Below, piece by piece: positions 34,245 through 42,413 of a stretch of 64,000 nucleotides of DNA; the stretch's first letter is position 1, and every line of letters starts with the position of its first letter. This DNA is from Treponema sp. OMZ 787 (GTDB lineage Bacteria > Spirochaetota > Spirochaetia > Treponematales > Treponemataceae): contig NZ_CP051198.1 in the NCBI RefSeq assembly GCF_024181225.1, positions 2,604,001-2,668,000 on the forward strand, read 5' to 3'. Position numbers and translations under genes: made by a program. The notes under the pieces were generated by a model. That model searched no databases, was not told the origin of the DNA, and saw only the letters and a list, made by a program, of their open reading frames with translations.

Positions 34245-36026
34245 ATGAGTAAAAGATTTAGGTTTATCGTAGTTCTTCTTGTTATCGCCTTATGCTTTGT
34301 TTTCTTACATCCTACTCTTAAATGGTATTTTTGGACAAATCAAGAAGATAAAGCATTAGCCTTGGCATCAAGAGAAAAGATTAAAGATTATTCCGAAAAC
34401 ATGGCCAGAGCTGATGTTGACAAGCTGATAGAAATGGCTGTTTCAGGCTCAAAAGAGCCCCTTTCGGAAAAGTATGCTCCTATAATTAAAGAAGCTAAGG
34501 CCCGCAGAAAGACCTTGGGTATGGAAATTCCCTCGCAATGGACGGCTCAAGATGTAGCAGCAAGTTTTAAACTTTCTTCAAAAGAAAAGTTCATTCCGGT
34601 AGCCCAGCCTATTTTAGAAACTGCGTATAGGGATTCGATTTTAGGCATAAAAAAATATCAAACAAATGCCGTAAAGTTGGGACTTGACTTGTCGGGCGGT
34701 ATGCTTGTTATTATCAAAGCCGACTTAGATGCAGCTATTTCTGCAGACGGAGCAAGCAGCGAAACAATAAGCGATTCCAAAAAAGCGGCCATGGATTTGG
34801 CTATGGATACTCTTCGAAGCCGAATAGATAAATTTGGTCTTACAGACCCGGTGATCAGACGGCAAGGAGATGACCGCATTTATATCGAAATGCCGGGAGC
34901 AGCCGATGCCGATAAGATCAACTCCATTATCATGGGACGCGGTATTTTGGCCTTTCATATAGTGGATGATGAGGCGACTCAGGCTTTTAGAGAATATTAC
35001 AGAAACAATCCGGGAAAAACATTTGATGCAGAATACAATCTTTTAAACCCCGAAATTATACCTGAAGACTGCATGGTTTTAGGCGTATATCACAAAGATG
35101 CCTACGGTATAGATGAAAGGGATGATAGAGAACCCTTCCTCGTCGTAAAAAAACAAGCAGGTCTTGAAGGCAAGCACCTTGTAAGCGTAGACACCTCAGC
35201 AGATCAAAGATCCAATAACCCGCTTGTAAACTTCTCACTTGATGCAGAAGGAGCAAAAATCTTTGCGGAATTAACGGCAAACAACGTAGGCAAACGCCTT
35301 GCCATCGTTTCGGACAACAAGATAAAATCTGCCCCCAACCTTAAAGAACCCATTACGGGAGGAGCGGGAAGCATCAGCGGAATGTCTGCAACGGAAGCAA
35401 ATAACCTCAAAACCGTTTTAAGAACTGCATGGTTAAATGTTCCTCTACAGCTTGAAACACAGCAGGTTGTAGGAGCCAGCTTAGGTGATGAAAAAATTAA
35501 CGAAGGCATCATGGCCTTACAGTGGGGCTTAATCGCCGTTTTGATCTTCATGCTCGTATTCTATAAAGAAGCCGGAGTCAATGCTTGTATTGCCCAAATC
35601 TTAAACCTTTACATAATGTTCAGTATTCTTTCGGCATTCAACCTAACCCTAACCCTGCCCAGTATTGCAGGTATGATTTTGACTATAGGTATGGCAGTCG
35701 ATGCTAATGTTGTGGTTTTTGAAAGAATAAAAGAAGAACTAAAACTCGGTAAAACAAGGGAAGCGGCCATAAACGCCGGTTTTGAACACGCTTTTTCTGC
35801 TATCATGGACTCGAACATCACAACCTTTATAGCAGCCTTCTTCCTTTCCATCCTCGGAACAGGCCCGATTAAGGGTTTTGCATACAGTTTGGCCATAGGT
35901 GTTGTTTCCTCAGTCTTTACCGCCTTGTTTGTGTCGCGCTTAATATTCGACTTCGGAACTCAAACCCTAAAATTCAATAAGATTCATATCAGCTGGAGGA
36001 AATTAGAAAATGAAAAAAATAATTAG
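34245..36026 (+). CDS. secD: Protein translocase subunit SecD
   Basis: SecD with SecF uses the proton gradient to help secreted proteins leave SecYEG. The 593-residue protein has an N-terminal helix and the first periplasmic domain ('LGLDLSGGMLVIIKADLD', 'LRSRIDKFGLTDPVIRRQGDDRIYIEMPGAAD'). It then has the P1 head ('NFSLDAEGAKIFAELT') and five C-terminal helices, including the RND motif 'IGMAVDANVVVFERIKEELK'. The 16-base overlap with secF shows coupling. Confidence 0.96.
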   Translation: MSKRFRFIVVLLVIALCFVFLHPTLKWYFWTNQEDKALALASREKIKDYSENMARADVDKLIEMAVSGSKEPLSEKYAPIIKEAKARRKTLGMEIPSQWTAQDVAASFKLSSKEKFIPVAQPILETAYRDSILGIKKYQTNAVKLGLDLSGGMLVIIKADLDAAISADGASSETISDSKKAAMDLAMDTLRSRIDKFGLTDPVIRRQGDDRIYIEMPGAADADKINSIIMGRGILAFHIVDDEATQAFREYYRNNPGKTFDAEYNLLNPEIIPEDCMVLGVYHKDAYGIDERDDREPFLVVKKQAGLEGKHLVSVDTSADQRSNNPLVNFSLDAEGAKIFAELTANNVGKRLAIVSDNKIKSAPNLKEPITGGAGSISGMSATEANNLKTVLRTAWLNVPLQLETQQVVGASLGDEKINEGIMALQWGLIAVLIFMLVFYKEAGVNACIAQILNLYIMFSILSAFNLTLTLPSIAGMILTIGMAVDANVVVFERIKEELKLGKTREAAINAGFEHAFSAIMDSNITTFIAAFFLSILGTGPIKGFAYSLAIGVVSSVFTALFVSRLIFDFGTQTLKFNKIHISWRKLENEKNN

Positions 36027-37251
36027 GTTTTCAAAATTTTTCGTTCCGGGCATTATTCTAAGTATAGGGCTCATGGTTTTTGGAATTGCAGGTTATTTTA
36101 CCAAGGGTATCAATTTCGGTATCGACTTCCAAGCAGGTTTTATCGAAAAGGTAAAAATAGCACCTACAGCCTTAGAGCTTTCCTATCAAGGCCCTTTAAC
36201 GCTTTCCTTTTCGCAAGGTATATCGGATATTTCGATTACAAGCACCTCTTTGGATGGTGAAAATAAGTCCTATGTTTTCAATTTTGCCGACAATCCGGTT
36301 CTTAAAGACTTGGCTGAAGGAATTTCTTCTGTTGAAGGTCTGATGGTTAAAATGATTGCACCTGCAAATACTCCGCTCAAAGACTTATTTACGAATTCAG
36401 AGTCCTCACCCCGTCTTTCTCAAGAAATTTTTAGACTCCATTATTTGGATAAAAGTCTTAAACCCATAAGTACTGACGAGGTGCGCCATGCTCTTTCTTC
36501 CATTCCTTCGGTTTCCGTTCAGCAATTGGGAACACCTGAAGACAGGTATTTTCAGATAAGACTTGCAGATGACGGAAAATATGAGAATGCAAACAAAGAG
36601 CTTCGCTCAATTATAACCTCTGCTTTAAATGCTGCCTACGGCACTGAAAACATTGCAGTTATGGGTACGGACTTTGTGGGCTCACGCTTTTCTTCTTCTT
36701 TGGCAAAACAGGCAATTTTGCTTGTAGGCGGAGCCTTGGTTTTAATCTTTGTTTATGCAATGTTCCGATTCCAGTGGAACTTTTCTGTAGCTGCTATCTT
36801 AGCCCTGCTTCACGATACAATGATAATGGTTATGTTCATTTCATGGACTCAAATGGAATTTAACTCGACGACCATAGCTGCAATCCTTACGATTATCGGT
36901 TACTCAATAAACGATACAATCGTTATCTTTGACCGTATCCGTGAAAAGATTCATCTTGAGCCAAGGCTTGAATGTAACGAAGTTTTGGATAAGGCTTTAA
37001 CTGAAGTATTTACCAGAACAATTATTACAACAATGACGACAATGGTTGCAGTTGTAGCTCTTTATGTGTTTACAACCGATGCCATGAAGGACTTTGCTTT
37101 AGCCTTAATTGTAGGTCTTATAAGCGGTACCTATTCGTCAATTTACATTGCTTCTTATTTTATCGCTGCAACATCCAAGGGTAAAAAAGCCGGAGAGATG
37201 ATTACCAGAGGCAAAAAGGCCCCCGGCGAGCTTTCAGGAGCAGTTATCTAA
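36010..37251 (+). CDS. secF: Protein translocase subunit SecF
   Basis: SecF is the SecD partner in the RND-family translocase. The 413-residue protein has the opening 'GINFGIDFQAGFIEKVKI', a periplasmic domain larger than in many SecF proteins (about residues 40-225) and 'GTDFVGSRFSSSLAKQA'. The membrane half has the motif 'TIIGYSINDTIVIFDRIREKI'. Its ATG lies within the secD 3' end. It is followed by a strong terminator. Confidence 0.95.
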   Translation: MKKIIRFSKFFVPGIILSIGLMVFGIAGYFTKGINFGIDFQAGFIEKVKIAPTALELSYQGPLTLSFSQGISDISITSTSLDGENKSYVFNFADNPVLKDLAEGISSVEGLMVKMIAPANTPLKDLFTNSESSPRLSQEIFRLHYLDKSLKPISTDEVRHALSSIPSVSVQQLGTPEDRYFQIRLADDGKYENANKELRSIITSALNAAYGTENIAVMGTDFVGSRFSSSLAKQAILLVGGALVLIFVYAMFRFQWNFSVAAILALLHDTMIMVMFISWTQMEFNSTTIAAILTIIGYSINDTIVIFDRIREKIHLEPRLECNEVLDKALTEVFTRTIITTMTTMVAVVALYVFTTDAMKDFALALIVGLISGTYSSIYIASYFIAATSKGKKAGEMITRGKKAPGELSGAVI

Positions 37252-37287
37252 AAAGAAAAATAAATCTTTGTATTGTAAGGTTTTAGC

Positions 37288-37320
37288 AAGCGGCCGGTTT
37301 GAAAAATCGGCCGCTTTTTT
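37288..37320. terminator. Bidirectional intrinsic terminator
   Basis: AAGCGGCCG/CGGCCGCTT is followed by a T-run into which the - strand desulfurase gene also ends. Confidence 0.9.
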
Positions 37321-38471
37321 TATGCCCTGTCGGCTATTTCTTTTAAAGCGGCAGCAGCTTGCTTGCTTTCTTCAAGGGTATTAAACGAAGAAAAGCTGAA
37401 TCGGACTATGCCCTGCTCTTCGGTGCCGAAAGTCTTGTGTACCAAGGGAGCACAGTGGGCTCCCGGGCGGCTTGCAATACCGTAGTCCTCATCGAGGATG
37501 CGGCTTATTTCGCCCGAAGGGATAGAGCCTATGTTTAGGCCTACAACAGATCCCGTTTTTTCGCTCCAAGGGTTTCCGTATATTTTGATACCGGGAATGT
37601 TTTTTATTTCTTCAATAAAGTTTAATTTTAAATCGGCCAATTTTTTTTGAATTGAATCAATGCCTGTTTTTACAACATAGGAGGCTCCGGCATTTAACCC
37701 CATAAAGGAGGGAACATTCATGGTTCCCGCTTCAAAGATATCGGGCATTTCGGAAGGATGGGCCTTATCGAAAGAATGAACCCCGCTTCCCCCCGAAAAG
37801 ACAGGTGAAAAATCAAAGTTTCCGTTTACGATAATTCCGCCCGTACCCTGAGGCCCGTAAAGGCCCTTGTGCCCCGTAAAGCAAAAAATGCTTTGTCCGT
37901 ATTTTGAAACATCTATAGGAATTGTCCCCGCACTTTGAGAAGCATCCACAATCATGATTAGTCCGTGTTTTTTGCATACGGAATGAATCCTGTCCAAATC
38001 ACAGATTGAGCCAATGACGTTTGAACAGTGGTTTACTATAATCGCCCTGGTGTTTACTCTTATTTCTTTTTCGATTAGGTCGTAATGCAAAAAGCCGTCT
38101 TCGATGGGAATAACAGAAAGGCTAGCCCCTTCTTTTTCAAGCTGGTAGAGAGGCCGCAAAACAGAATTATGCTCAAGGGCAGAGGTTATGATATGGGAAT
38201 CTTTTTCTTTGCCCCAAAAAAGGCCTTTTATTACAAGGTTTAAGGCGGAAGTAGCATTTTGACACAAGGCAACATTTAATGGATTTTTTATGTTAAAAAG
38301 CCTTGCCAAAGTTTGCCTTGTTTTAAAAAGCTCTGTGAGGGCTGCATGAGCCGAAGAATGAGCCCCGCGGCCCGGATTCCCGAATCTGTTTGAAGCAAGG
38401 CCTCTAAACACCTCTTGAGCCACGCTTTCGGGCTTTTGAAGGGTGGTAGCGCTATTGTCAAGATAGATCAT
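37320..38471 (-). CDS. Class V aminotransferase: cysteine desulfurase / selenocysteine lyase type
   Basis: This PLP enzyme of 383 residues releases sulfur or selenium from cysteine or selenocysteine. It has 'MIYLDNSATTLQKPESV' at the start, the PLP lysine in 'FCFTGHKGLYGPQGTGGI' and the catalytic cysteine in 'ASRPGAHCAPLVHKTFGT'. This resembles the desulfurases found next to YedF/DUF3343 genes in selenium-using bacteria, rather than IscS (no downstream Isc genes). I set the start at the ATG opening the conserved N-terminus; it overlaps the DUF3343 gene by 14 bases. It may supply SelD, mnmA or Suf functions. Confidence 0.87.
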   Translation of the reverse strand: MIYLDNSATTLQKPESVAQEVFRGLASNRFGNPGRGAHSSAHAALTELFKTRQTLARLFNIKNPLNVALCQNATSALNLVIKGLFWGKEKDSHIITSALEHNSVLRPLYQLEKEGASLSVIPIEDGFLHYDLIEKEIRVNTRAIIVNHCSNVIGSICDLDRIHSVCKKHGLIMIVDASQSAGTIPIDVSKYGQSIFCFTGHKGLYGPQGTGGIIVNGNFDFSPVFSGGSGVHSFDKAHPSEMPDIFEAGTMNVPSFMGLNAGASYVVKTGIDSIQKKLADLKLNFIEEIKNIPGIKIYGNPWSEKTGSVVGLNIGSIPSGEISRILDEDYGIASRPGAHCAPLVHKTFGTEEQGIVRFSFSSFNTLEESKQAAAALKEIADRA

Positions 38472-38745
38472 ATTTTTCCACAATCCTCTCACCTTTTTCT
38501 GTTTTTAATAGATAGGTTCCCGTGTAGGGAATCTCGGCCTCGGCTAGGAGGCGAGCGGCTTCTTTTATTCCGCCTTCATTTACCCTTAGAACAAGTCCGC
38601 AGCCCGCAGAAATCTCAGGCGGCAGCGGAATAAGCCTCGCCTCAGTCAGCCCCCCGTCCTCCGAGGCTCTTCCGCCTGAAGTTACGGCTTCAGCCGCTAT
38701 CGCATGATGAGAAGACGAAAACGAAAAAATGCCGTAGGTTTTCAA
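38458..38745 (-). CDS. DUF3343 protein, putative Se/S carrier
   Basis: The 95-residue protein fits the DUF3343 family ('YGIFSFSSSHHAIAAEAV', 'ARLIPLPPEISAGCGLVLRV'). Its single conserved cysteine in 'SAGCGL' could carry a persulfide or perselenide. In comparative genomics this family occurs beside SelD, YedE and YedF. Here it lies between yedF and a desulfurase on one transcript, which supports selenium handling. No biochemical role can be read from the sequence itself. Confidence 0.8.
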   Translation of the reverse strand: MKTYGIFSFSSSHHAIAAEAVTSGGRASEDGGLTEARLIPLPPEISAGCGLVLRVNEGGIKEAARLLAEAEIPYTGTYLLKTEKGERIVEKYDLS

Positions 38746-38787
38746 AATCTTTTAACCTCGATATCTTCTTAAATTATAATTTGAAGC

Positions 38788-39381
38788 TTAGGGACGCACT
38801 ACAAAATGGGTACGCATAATTTCGGTGATGCGGTACATATTTGTGGGAGAACCGACCTGAAGCTTTTCTTTAAGCCCGTAAAAGTCAAGACATAGTCCGC
38901 AAGAAAGAACCTCACAGCCTTGAGAAGCAAGAGCCTTTAGGTCGTTTACGGTTTTTTCGTTTTCTGTTGTAAGCCTTACTCCCGAATTATAACAGATAAC
39001 GAACTTGGGAAGCACATCCTGTTCTGTGAGAGCATAGATAAAGCCTTCTAAAAGTTTTTTTCCGAAGCCTTCATCTCCCGATCCCATCTGATCCGAGTTT
39101 ATAACAACGGCATATTCACCGCTTGAAGTTTGAGGCACCGCAACAGGATTTAAACTTACACCCTCCGCGGCCTTTAAAAGAACGGTAAACTCTTTTTCAT
39201 TTGTCTTGTTTACTTCAACCCCTATACCGAGCTGAGCTGCCATCTTCGAAAGGTTTTGAGTTGCAACCTCATTATCCACCTTAACCAAAATATTTTCTTT
39301 CCCCGTATTTTCTCTTACAGCCTTTTTTGCCATAATAACGGGAATAGGACAAGCCTGTCCCATAGCATTTACTTCTATCAT
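38788..39381 (-). CDS. yedF: YedF-type selenium metabolism protein (TusA + DsrE-like)
   Basis: The 197-residue protein has an N-terminal TusA-like domain with the 'GQACPIPVIMAKKAV' CPxP motif (about residues 5-75). A C-terminal DsrE-like domain follows (about 105-197, 'VVINSDQMGSGDEGFGKKLLEGFIYAL') with the 'CEVLSCGLCLDFYGL' cysteines. This two-domain form defines the YedF family proposed to take part in selenium trafficking. It is the first gene of the yedF-DUF3343-desulfurase set. Confidence 0.9.
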   Translation of the reverse strand: MIEVNAMGQACPIPVIMAKKAVRENTGKENILVKVDNEVATQNLSKMAAQLGIGVEVNKTNEKEFTVLLKAAEGVSLNPVAVPQTSSGEYAVVINSDQMGSGDEGFGKKLLEGFIYALTEQDVLPKFVICYNSGVRLTTENEKTVNDLKALASQGCEVLSCGLCLDFYGLKEKLQVGSPTNMYRITEIMRTHFVVRP

Positions 39382-39476
39382 AATGACCTCACAATATATT
39401 AAATTTTTAGATATATTATCATAAATGATTATAATTAGTCAATGAATGAGGGTTAGGGAAAAGTTGAATTAGAAAC

Positions 39477-39818
39477 TTATATTTTACTTTCATAATAGCG
39501 GGATAATTTTGAAATGATGATATCCTCAAAATTTCTTCTACCGTCAATAATTGTATGTATTATTGCAGCATCACTTAAAATTTCATATACAATTCTATAA
39601 TATCCTTGAATAAGTTCCCTGTATTGCAAAATACCCTGTTTTTCAAGTTCAAGAACAATTCTGCCGCTCTTAGGATACTTTTTCAAGGACATGATATTTT
39701 TTTCAAATTCGGAAATTACTTTCTCAATATAGTTTTTACTCAATGAATAATAGTAGTCGATAATTTCATTTAAATCGTCCTCTGCGAACCGGGAAACAAT
39801 AACTTCTTTAATTTTCAA
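39477..39818 (-). CDS. RelE/ParE-family toxin
   Basis: The 113-residue protein has the ParE-like core: 'VSRFAEDDLNEIIDYYYSLSKNYIEKVISEFEKNI', 'LKKYPKSGRIVLELE', 'YRELIQGYYRIVYEILSDAAIIHTIIDGRRNFEDII'. Such toxins inhibit gyrase (ParE) or cut mRNA (RelE); sequence alone does not decide. It overlaps the antitoxin gene by 11 bases and follows it on the same transcript. Confidence 0.85.
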   Translation of the reverse strand: MKIKEVIVSRFAEDDLNEIIDYYYSLSKNYIEKVISEFEKNIMSLKKYPKSGRIVLELEKQGILQYRELIQGYYRIVYEILSDAAIIHTIIDGRRNFEDIIISKLSRYYESKI

Positions 39819-40092
39819 GATTATATTTCCTTCTCAAATTTGTAAAAACTTCTGAAGCAGGTTTCACATTTCCTGCCTTTACATCTTTTTCCGAAAACTG
39901 AATTATCTTTAAAAAAGTAAAAGCCTCCTTCATTTCCTGATAAGATTCAACATCAATCAAGACCGCTCTGGATTCTCCGTTTTGTGTTATAATGAGAGGT
40001 TCTTTTCTTTCATTTACAAAATTCATCATATCGGCAGCATTTGTTTTTACATAAGAAATAGGCTTTATACATTCTTGCACATTAGTAAGCAT
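39808..40092 (-). CDS. Phd/YefM-family antitoxin
   Basis: The 94-residue protein has the Phd/YefM fold ('ISYVKTNAADMMNFVNERKEPLIITQNGESRAVLIDVESYQEMKE') and a charged tail that binds the toxin. I chose the ATG at 40092 because GGAGG lies six bases upstream; an earlier in-frame start has no such site. It represses its own promoter in known family members; a palindrome overlaps the -35 here. Confidence 0.88.
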   Translation of the reverse strand: MLTNVQECIKPISYVKTNAADMMNFVNERKEPLIITQNGESRAVLIDVESYQEMKEAFTFLKIIQFSEKDVKAGNVKPASEVFTNLRRKYNLEN

Positions 40093-40111
40093 ATCATCCT
40101 CCAGTCCTTTT

Positions 40112-40140
40112 ATAATACCATATTTGGACTGAATATTCAA
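40112..40140 (-). promoter_or_regulatory. Promoter/operator of the Phd/ParE module
   Basis: On the - strand TTGAAT and TATTAT are separated by 17 bases. The palindrome TGAATATTCA (40130-40139) overlaps the -35 and is a likely autorepression site. Confidence 0.6.
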
Positions 40141-40250
40141 TAAGCTATATATAAAAAAAGTGGGATTTTTATCTGCCTTTTAGAGGAGTGTCAACTTGAA
40201 GTTGGTATTAGTTTTTTTGTATTCTCATTTGCATTGCGTAAAGTCAATGT

Positions 40251-40275
40251 CAGATTGAAGCGGGTGTTATGGCAT
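40251..40275 (-). other. Half attC-like site downstream of higA
   Basis: The + strand sequence 'GATTGAAGCGGGTGTTATGG' nearly matches one arm of the complete attC at 41028-41096. The opposite arm is missing, so this is probably an eroded cassette end. Confidence 0.5.
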
Positions 40276-40278
40276 TTT

Positions 40279-40575
40279 TTACGCATACGCATAAGTCTTT
40301 ATTTCTTCCAGCTGGGGAGCAAGTTCCAATTTGGCATTCCGAATATCTATGTCATTCTGCAATGACATAAAATATCCGTCGGACATTCCGAAAAATTTTG
40401 CAAGACGCAAAGATGTATCTACGGTAATTCTCCTGCGGTTATGGAGAATATCCTGAATTCGGGAAGTTGGAACATTTATTTCTTTTGCAACTTTATAGGC
40501 AGAAAGACCAAGAGGAATGAAAAATTCTTCATTAAGGATTTCTCCCATTGTAGGTGTTTCAATATAATCAGACAT
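40279..40575 (-). CDS. higA: HigA-type antitoxin
   Basis: The 98-residue protein is a Cro-type HTH antitoxin ('PTMGEILNEEFFIPLGLSAYKVAKEINVPTSRIQDILHNRRRITVDTSLRLAKFFGMSDGYF'). TAGGAG lies seven bases before the ATG and includes the stop codon of the upstream higB remnant. Its partner toxin is truncated, so it may persist as an orphan antitoxin or a simple regulator. Confidence 0.9.
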   Translation of the reverse strand: MSDYIETPTMGEILNEEFFIPLGLSAYKVAKEINVPTSRIQDILHNRRRITVDTSLRLAKFFGMSDGYFMSLQNDIDIRNAKLELAPQLEEIKTYAYA

Positions 40576-40584
40576 AGTTTGCTC

Positions 40585-40758
40585 CTAGTGGTAATCCACA
40601 ATTTCTACATCATAATAATGCCCGTCTTTTTCGGTAAAACAGACACGCCATTGGTTATTTATACGGATTGAATGCTGACCTTTTCTGTTTCCAACAAGAA
40701 GTTCCAGATGATTGCTAGGCGGCATTCGTAAATCTTCCAGACATTTTGCGTGTATATG
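40585..40758 (-). pseudogene. higB: Truncated higB toxin remnant
   Basis: The frame upstream of higA encodes 57 residues ending 'RKGQHSIRINNQWRVCFTEK' and 'DVEIVDYH', the conserved HigB C-terminus. HigB is normally about 92 residues; the N-terminal third is absent. The frame is closed upstream by TGA at 40759-40761, with no start codon or HigB-like sequence beyond. The break lies near a cassette junction at about 40815. Confidence 0.8.
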
Positions 40759-40815
40759 TCAAGCAGATAATAGTTTAGTAAGCGGTGAAAAGCCGTATAC
40801 TACCGCTGCCTGTCG

Positions 40816-41017
40816 CTATAACATTATTTCTTTTTTTATTGTAAGCGCATATATCGCTTCAATTTCATCATTATGAATTTTTCTACTTAAATAGCACAAA
40901 AAATTATAGTTAATATTTTCATTTATTTTGAAGTTTAGCAGCGGAATAATTTTCTTTGGCAATATTTTCTATTTCTTTCAATTCGAATTTTAATACCTTC
41001 CTTATCAGACCAAACAT
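40816..41017 (-). pseudogene. Small frameshifted cassette gene
   Basis: Just after the attC site an ATG with AAAAGG upstream opens a frame of about 32 residues (starting MFGLIRKVLKFELKEIENIA). An overlapping frame then continues with protein-like sequence (NENINYNFLCYLSRKIHND and so on) to a TAG at 40816-40818. Joining them at the A-rich junction near 40917-40923 gives a coherent protein of about 67 residues. I do not recognise the family. It could also be two chance frames. Confidence 0.4.
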
Positions 41018-41027
41018 CCGCCTTTTG

Positions 41028-41096
41028 GGCATAACATCCGCTTAACCTATATTTGCGGTTTGACCATGTTGTCAGGTTGAAGCGGGTGTTATGTCC
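41028..41096. other. attC recombination site (integron cassette)
   Basis: The imperfect palindrome has outer arms GCATAACATCCGCTTAACCT and AGGTTGAAGCGGGTGTTATG. They differ by one extra base, as integron attC sites do, and carry the core GTTATG-type ends. It lies seven bases after the fic stop codon on the - strand, the normal place of a cassette's attC. Confidence 0.75.
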
Positions 41097-41102
41097 GTAT
41101 TC

Positions 41103-42185
41103 TTATTGTTTCAATAATTCAATTAATTCAGTGTTAATAAATATATTTTCTTTTCCAATTTTATAGGATTTCAAAACTCCAATTTCTTCTAACTGATGCA
41201 GATATCGAGAAGCGGCTTTCCTTTCCACATTTACAGATTTTGTTATAAATTCAACCTTGCAATACGGATTGACAAAGAGAGTTTCAACCAATTCTTTTGA
41301 GTAAATCTTTGATGCCTTTTCTTTTACTGTTTCTATTGTCTTTTCAAGCAGCTCCCGTATGCTTTTTATCTTCACAATTGTTTCTTTTGCAGTCTGTTCA
41401 ATTCCGGTTAATATGTATAAAATCCATTTTTCCCAGTTATTATCCTTGGTAACTCCCAGTAGCAATTCATAATAAAGGCTCTTATTTTTGATTATATATG
41501 AACTCAAATATAAAATCGGAATATCCAAATAGCCTTTTAGAATGAGGTACAACATATTAACAATACGGCCTGTTCTACCATTTCCATCATAAAATGGATG
41601 TATTGTCTCAAACTGATAATGCAATACTGCCATTTTAACCAATGATGTCTCCTCATCATTGAGATACTCAACGAAATTTTTTAATAGCCTCTGTATCACA
41701 TCACAACTCTGAGGTGGTGTATATATTACTTCATTTGTTTTATCATTTACTAATGCTGTTCCTTGCGTAGTTCTAATCCCTGCATCATTTTTGATGAGTA
41801 TTTTTTGTATCTCAATAATATCATTTATTGATAAGATACCCCGCTGCTTAACTTTTTGGAAACCAATGTAAAGAGCCTCTCTATAAAACATTACTTCCTT
41901 AGTTGCAGGAGTAATCTTTGTAACAGTAGAAGATACCGCTTTATATAGATCATCTTTTGTTGTGATTATGTTCTCAATTTCAGAACTATCCTTAGCTTCC
42001 TGTAATACAATAGCATTTATCAATATTGCTTGATTTGGAATGATATGAGCGATTCCTTTTAACTCAGCAATAGCCGCACTCGCTTTACTTTCCTGCTTCA
42101 AAATCTGCACAGTTTCAGTTTTTGAGGTATCAGGAGGGAGAAATGATAAGTCATTATTTGGTTTGGAAGGATTAAATTCTTTCAT
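41103..42185 (-). CDS. Fic-domain protein with winged-helix C-terminus (class II inhibitory motif)
   Basis: Fic enzymes usually transfer AMP to a protein hydroxyl. The 360-residue protein has the catalytic motif HPFYDGNGRTGR (H196, D200, N202, R204). An N-terminal inhibitory helix motif, S67-SEIEN72, fits (S/T)xxxE(G/N), which marks a self-inhibited class II enzyme. A winged-helix domain occupies about residues 285-355 ('VNPYCKVEFITKSVNVERKAASRYLHQLEEIGVLK'). All key residues are intact. The gene lies between two attC sites, so it is a mobile cassette. A 31-bp inverted repeat upstream may be its own operator. Confidence 0.92.
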   Translation of the reverse strand: MKEFNPSKPNNDLSFLPPDTSKTETVQILKQESKASAAIAELKGIAHIIPNQAILINAIVLQEAKDSSEIENIITTKDDLYKAVSSTVTKITPATKEVMFYREALYIGFQKVKQRGILSINDIIEIQKILIKNDAGIRTTQGTALVNDKTNEVIYTPPQSCDVIQRLLKNFVEYLNDEETSLVKMAVLHYQFETIHPFYDGNGRTGRIVNMLYLILKGYLDIPILYLSSYIIKNKSLYYELLLGVTKDNNWEKWILYILTGIEQTAKETIVKIKSIRELLEKTIETVKEKASKIYSKELVETLFVNPYCKVEFITKSVNVERKAASRYLHQLEEIGVLKSYKIGKENIFINTELIELLKQ

Positions 42186-42226
42186 ATTGTCCTATTATCA
42201 CATTTTTTGGTGTATTTGTAAATCAG

Positions 42227-42257
42227 TATGTACCATATTAACAATATATGGGACATA
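42227..42257. promoter_or_regulatory. 31-bp inverted repeat upstream of fic
   Basis: TATGT-n-CCATAT and ATATGG-n-ACATA flank seven bases, 42-72 bases upstream of the fic start codon. The arms match in 11 of 12 positions. This is an operator candidate for the Fic winged-helix domain. A TTTACA-17-GATAAT box lies between it and the ATG. Confidence 0.5.
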
Positions 42258-42324
42258 TATCTAAATCATGTACTACTTCATCGTTTTTTGTCCTATATTT
42301 TTTTTCGCACTGCGTAAGCAGTGT

Positions 42325-42391
42325 CGACATAACAATTGGTTGTACCGCAGCGGGCTCGACCCGCTGTCGGCTACGAACCTTTGTTATACCG
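42325..42391. other. attC recombination site (integron cassette)
   Basis: The outer arms CGACATAACAATTGGTTGTACCG and its imperfect complement enclose a perfect inner stem, CAGCGGG/CCCGCTG. The ends carry ATAACA and TGTTAT core sites. It lies just after the stop of the tautomerase gene on the - strand. Confidence 0.8.
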
Positions 42392-42413
42392 TACTATTTA
42401 TTTTGTAAGATTT

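Noticed and set aside
39477-40092. The Phd/ParE pair as part of the cassette island.
   Set aside because: No attC-like site follows the toxin gene, and the pair has its own strong promoter/operator. It is next to the island, but membership is not supported.
40759-40761. TGA upstream of the higB remnant, considered as a second selenocysteine codon.
   Set aside because: The frame before it is not HigB-like, no hairpin follows at the SECIS distance, and HigB has no Sec-containing forms that I know of.
42308-42323. CACTGC-GTAA-GCAGTG hairpin beside the attC site, considered as a terminator.
   Set aside because: There is no T-run after it on either strand. It may be part of the cassette structure, but function is not supported.
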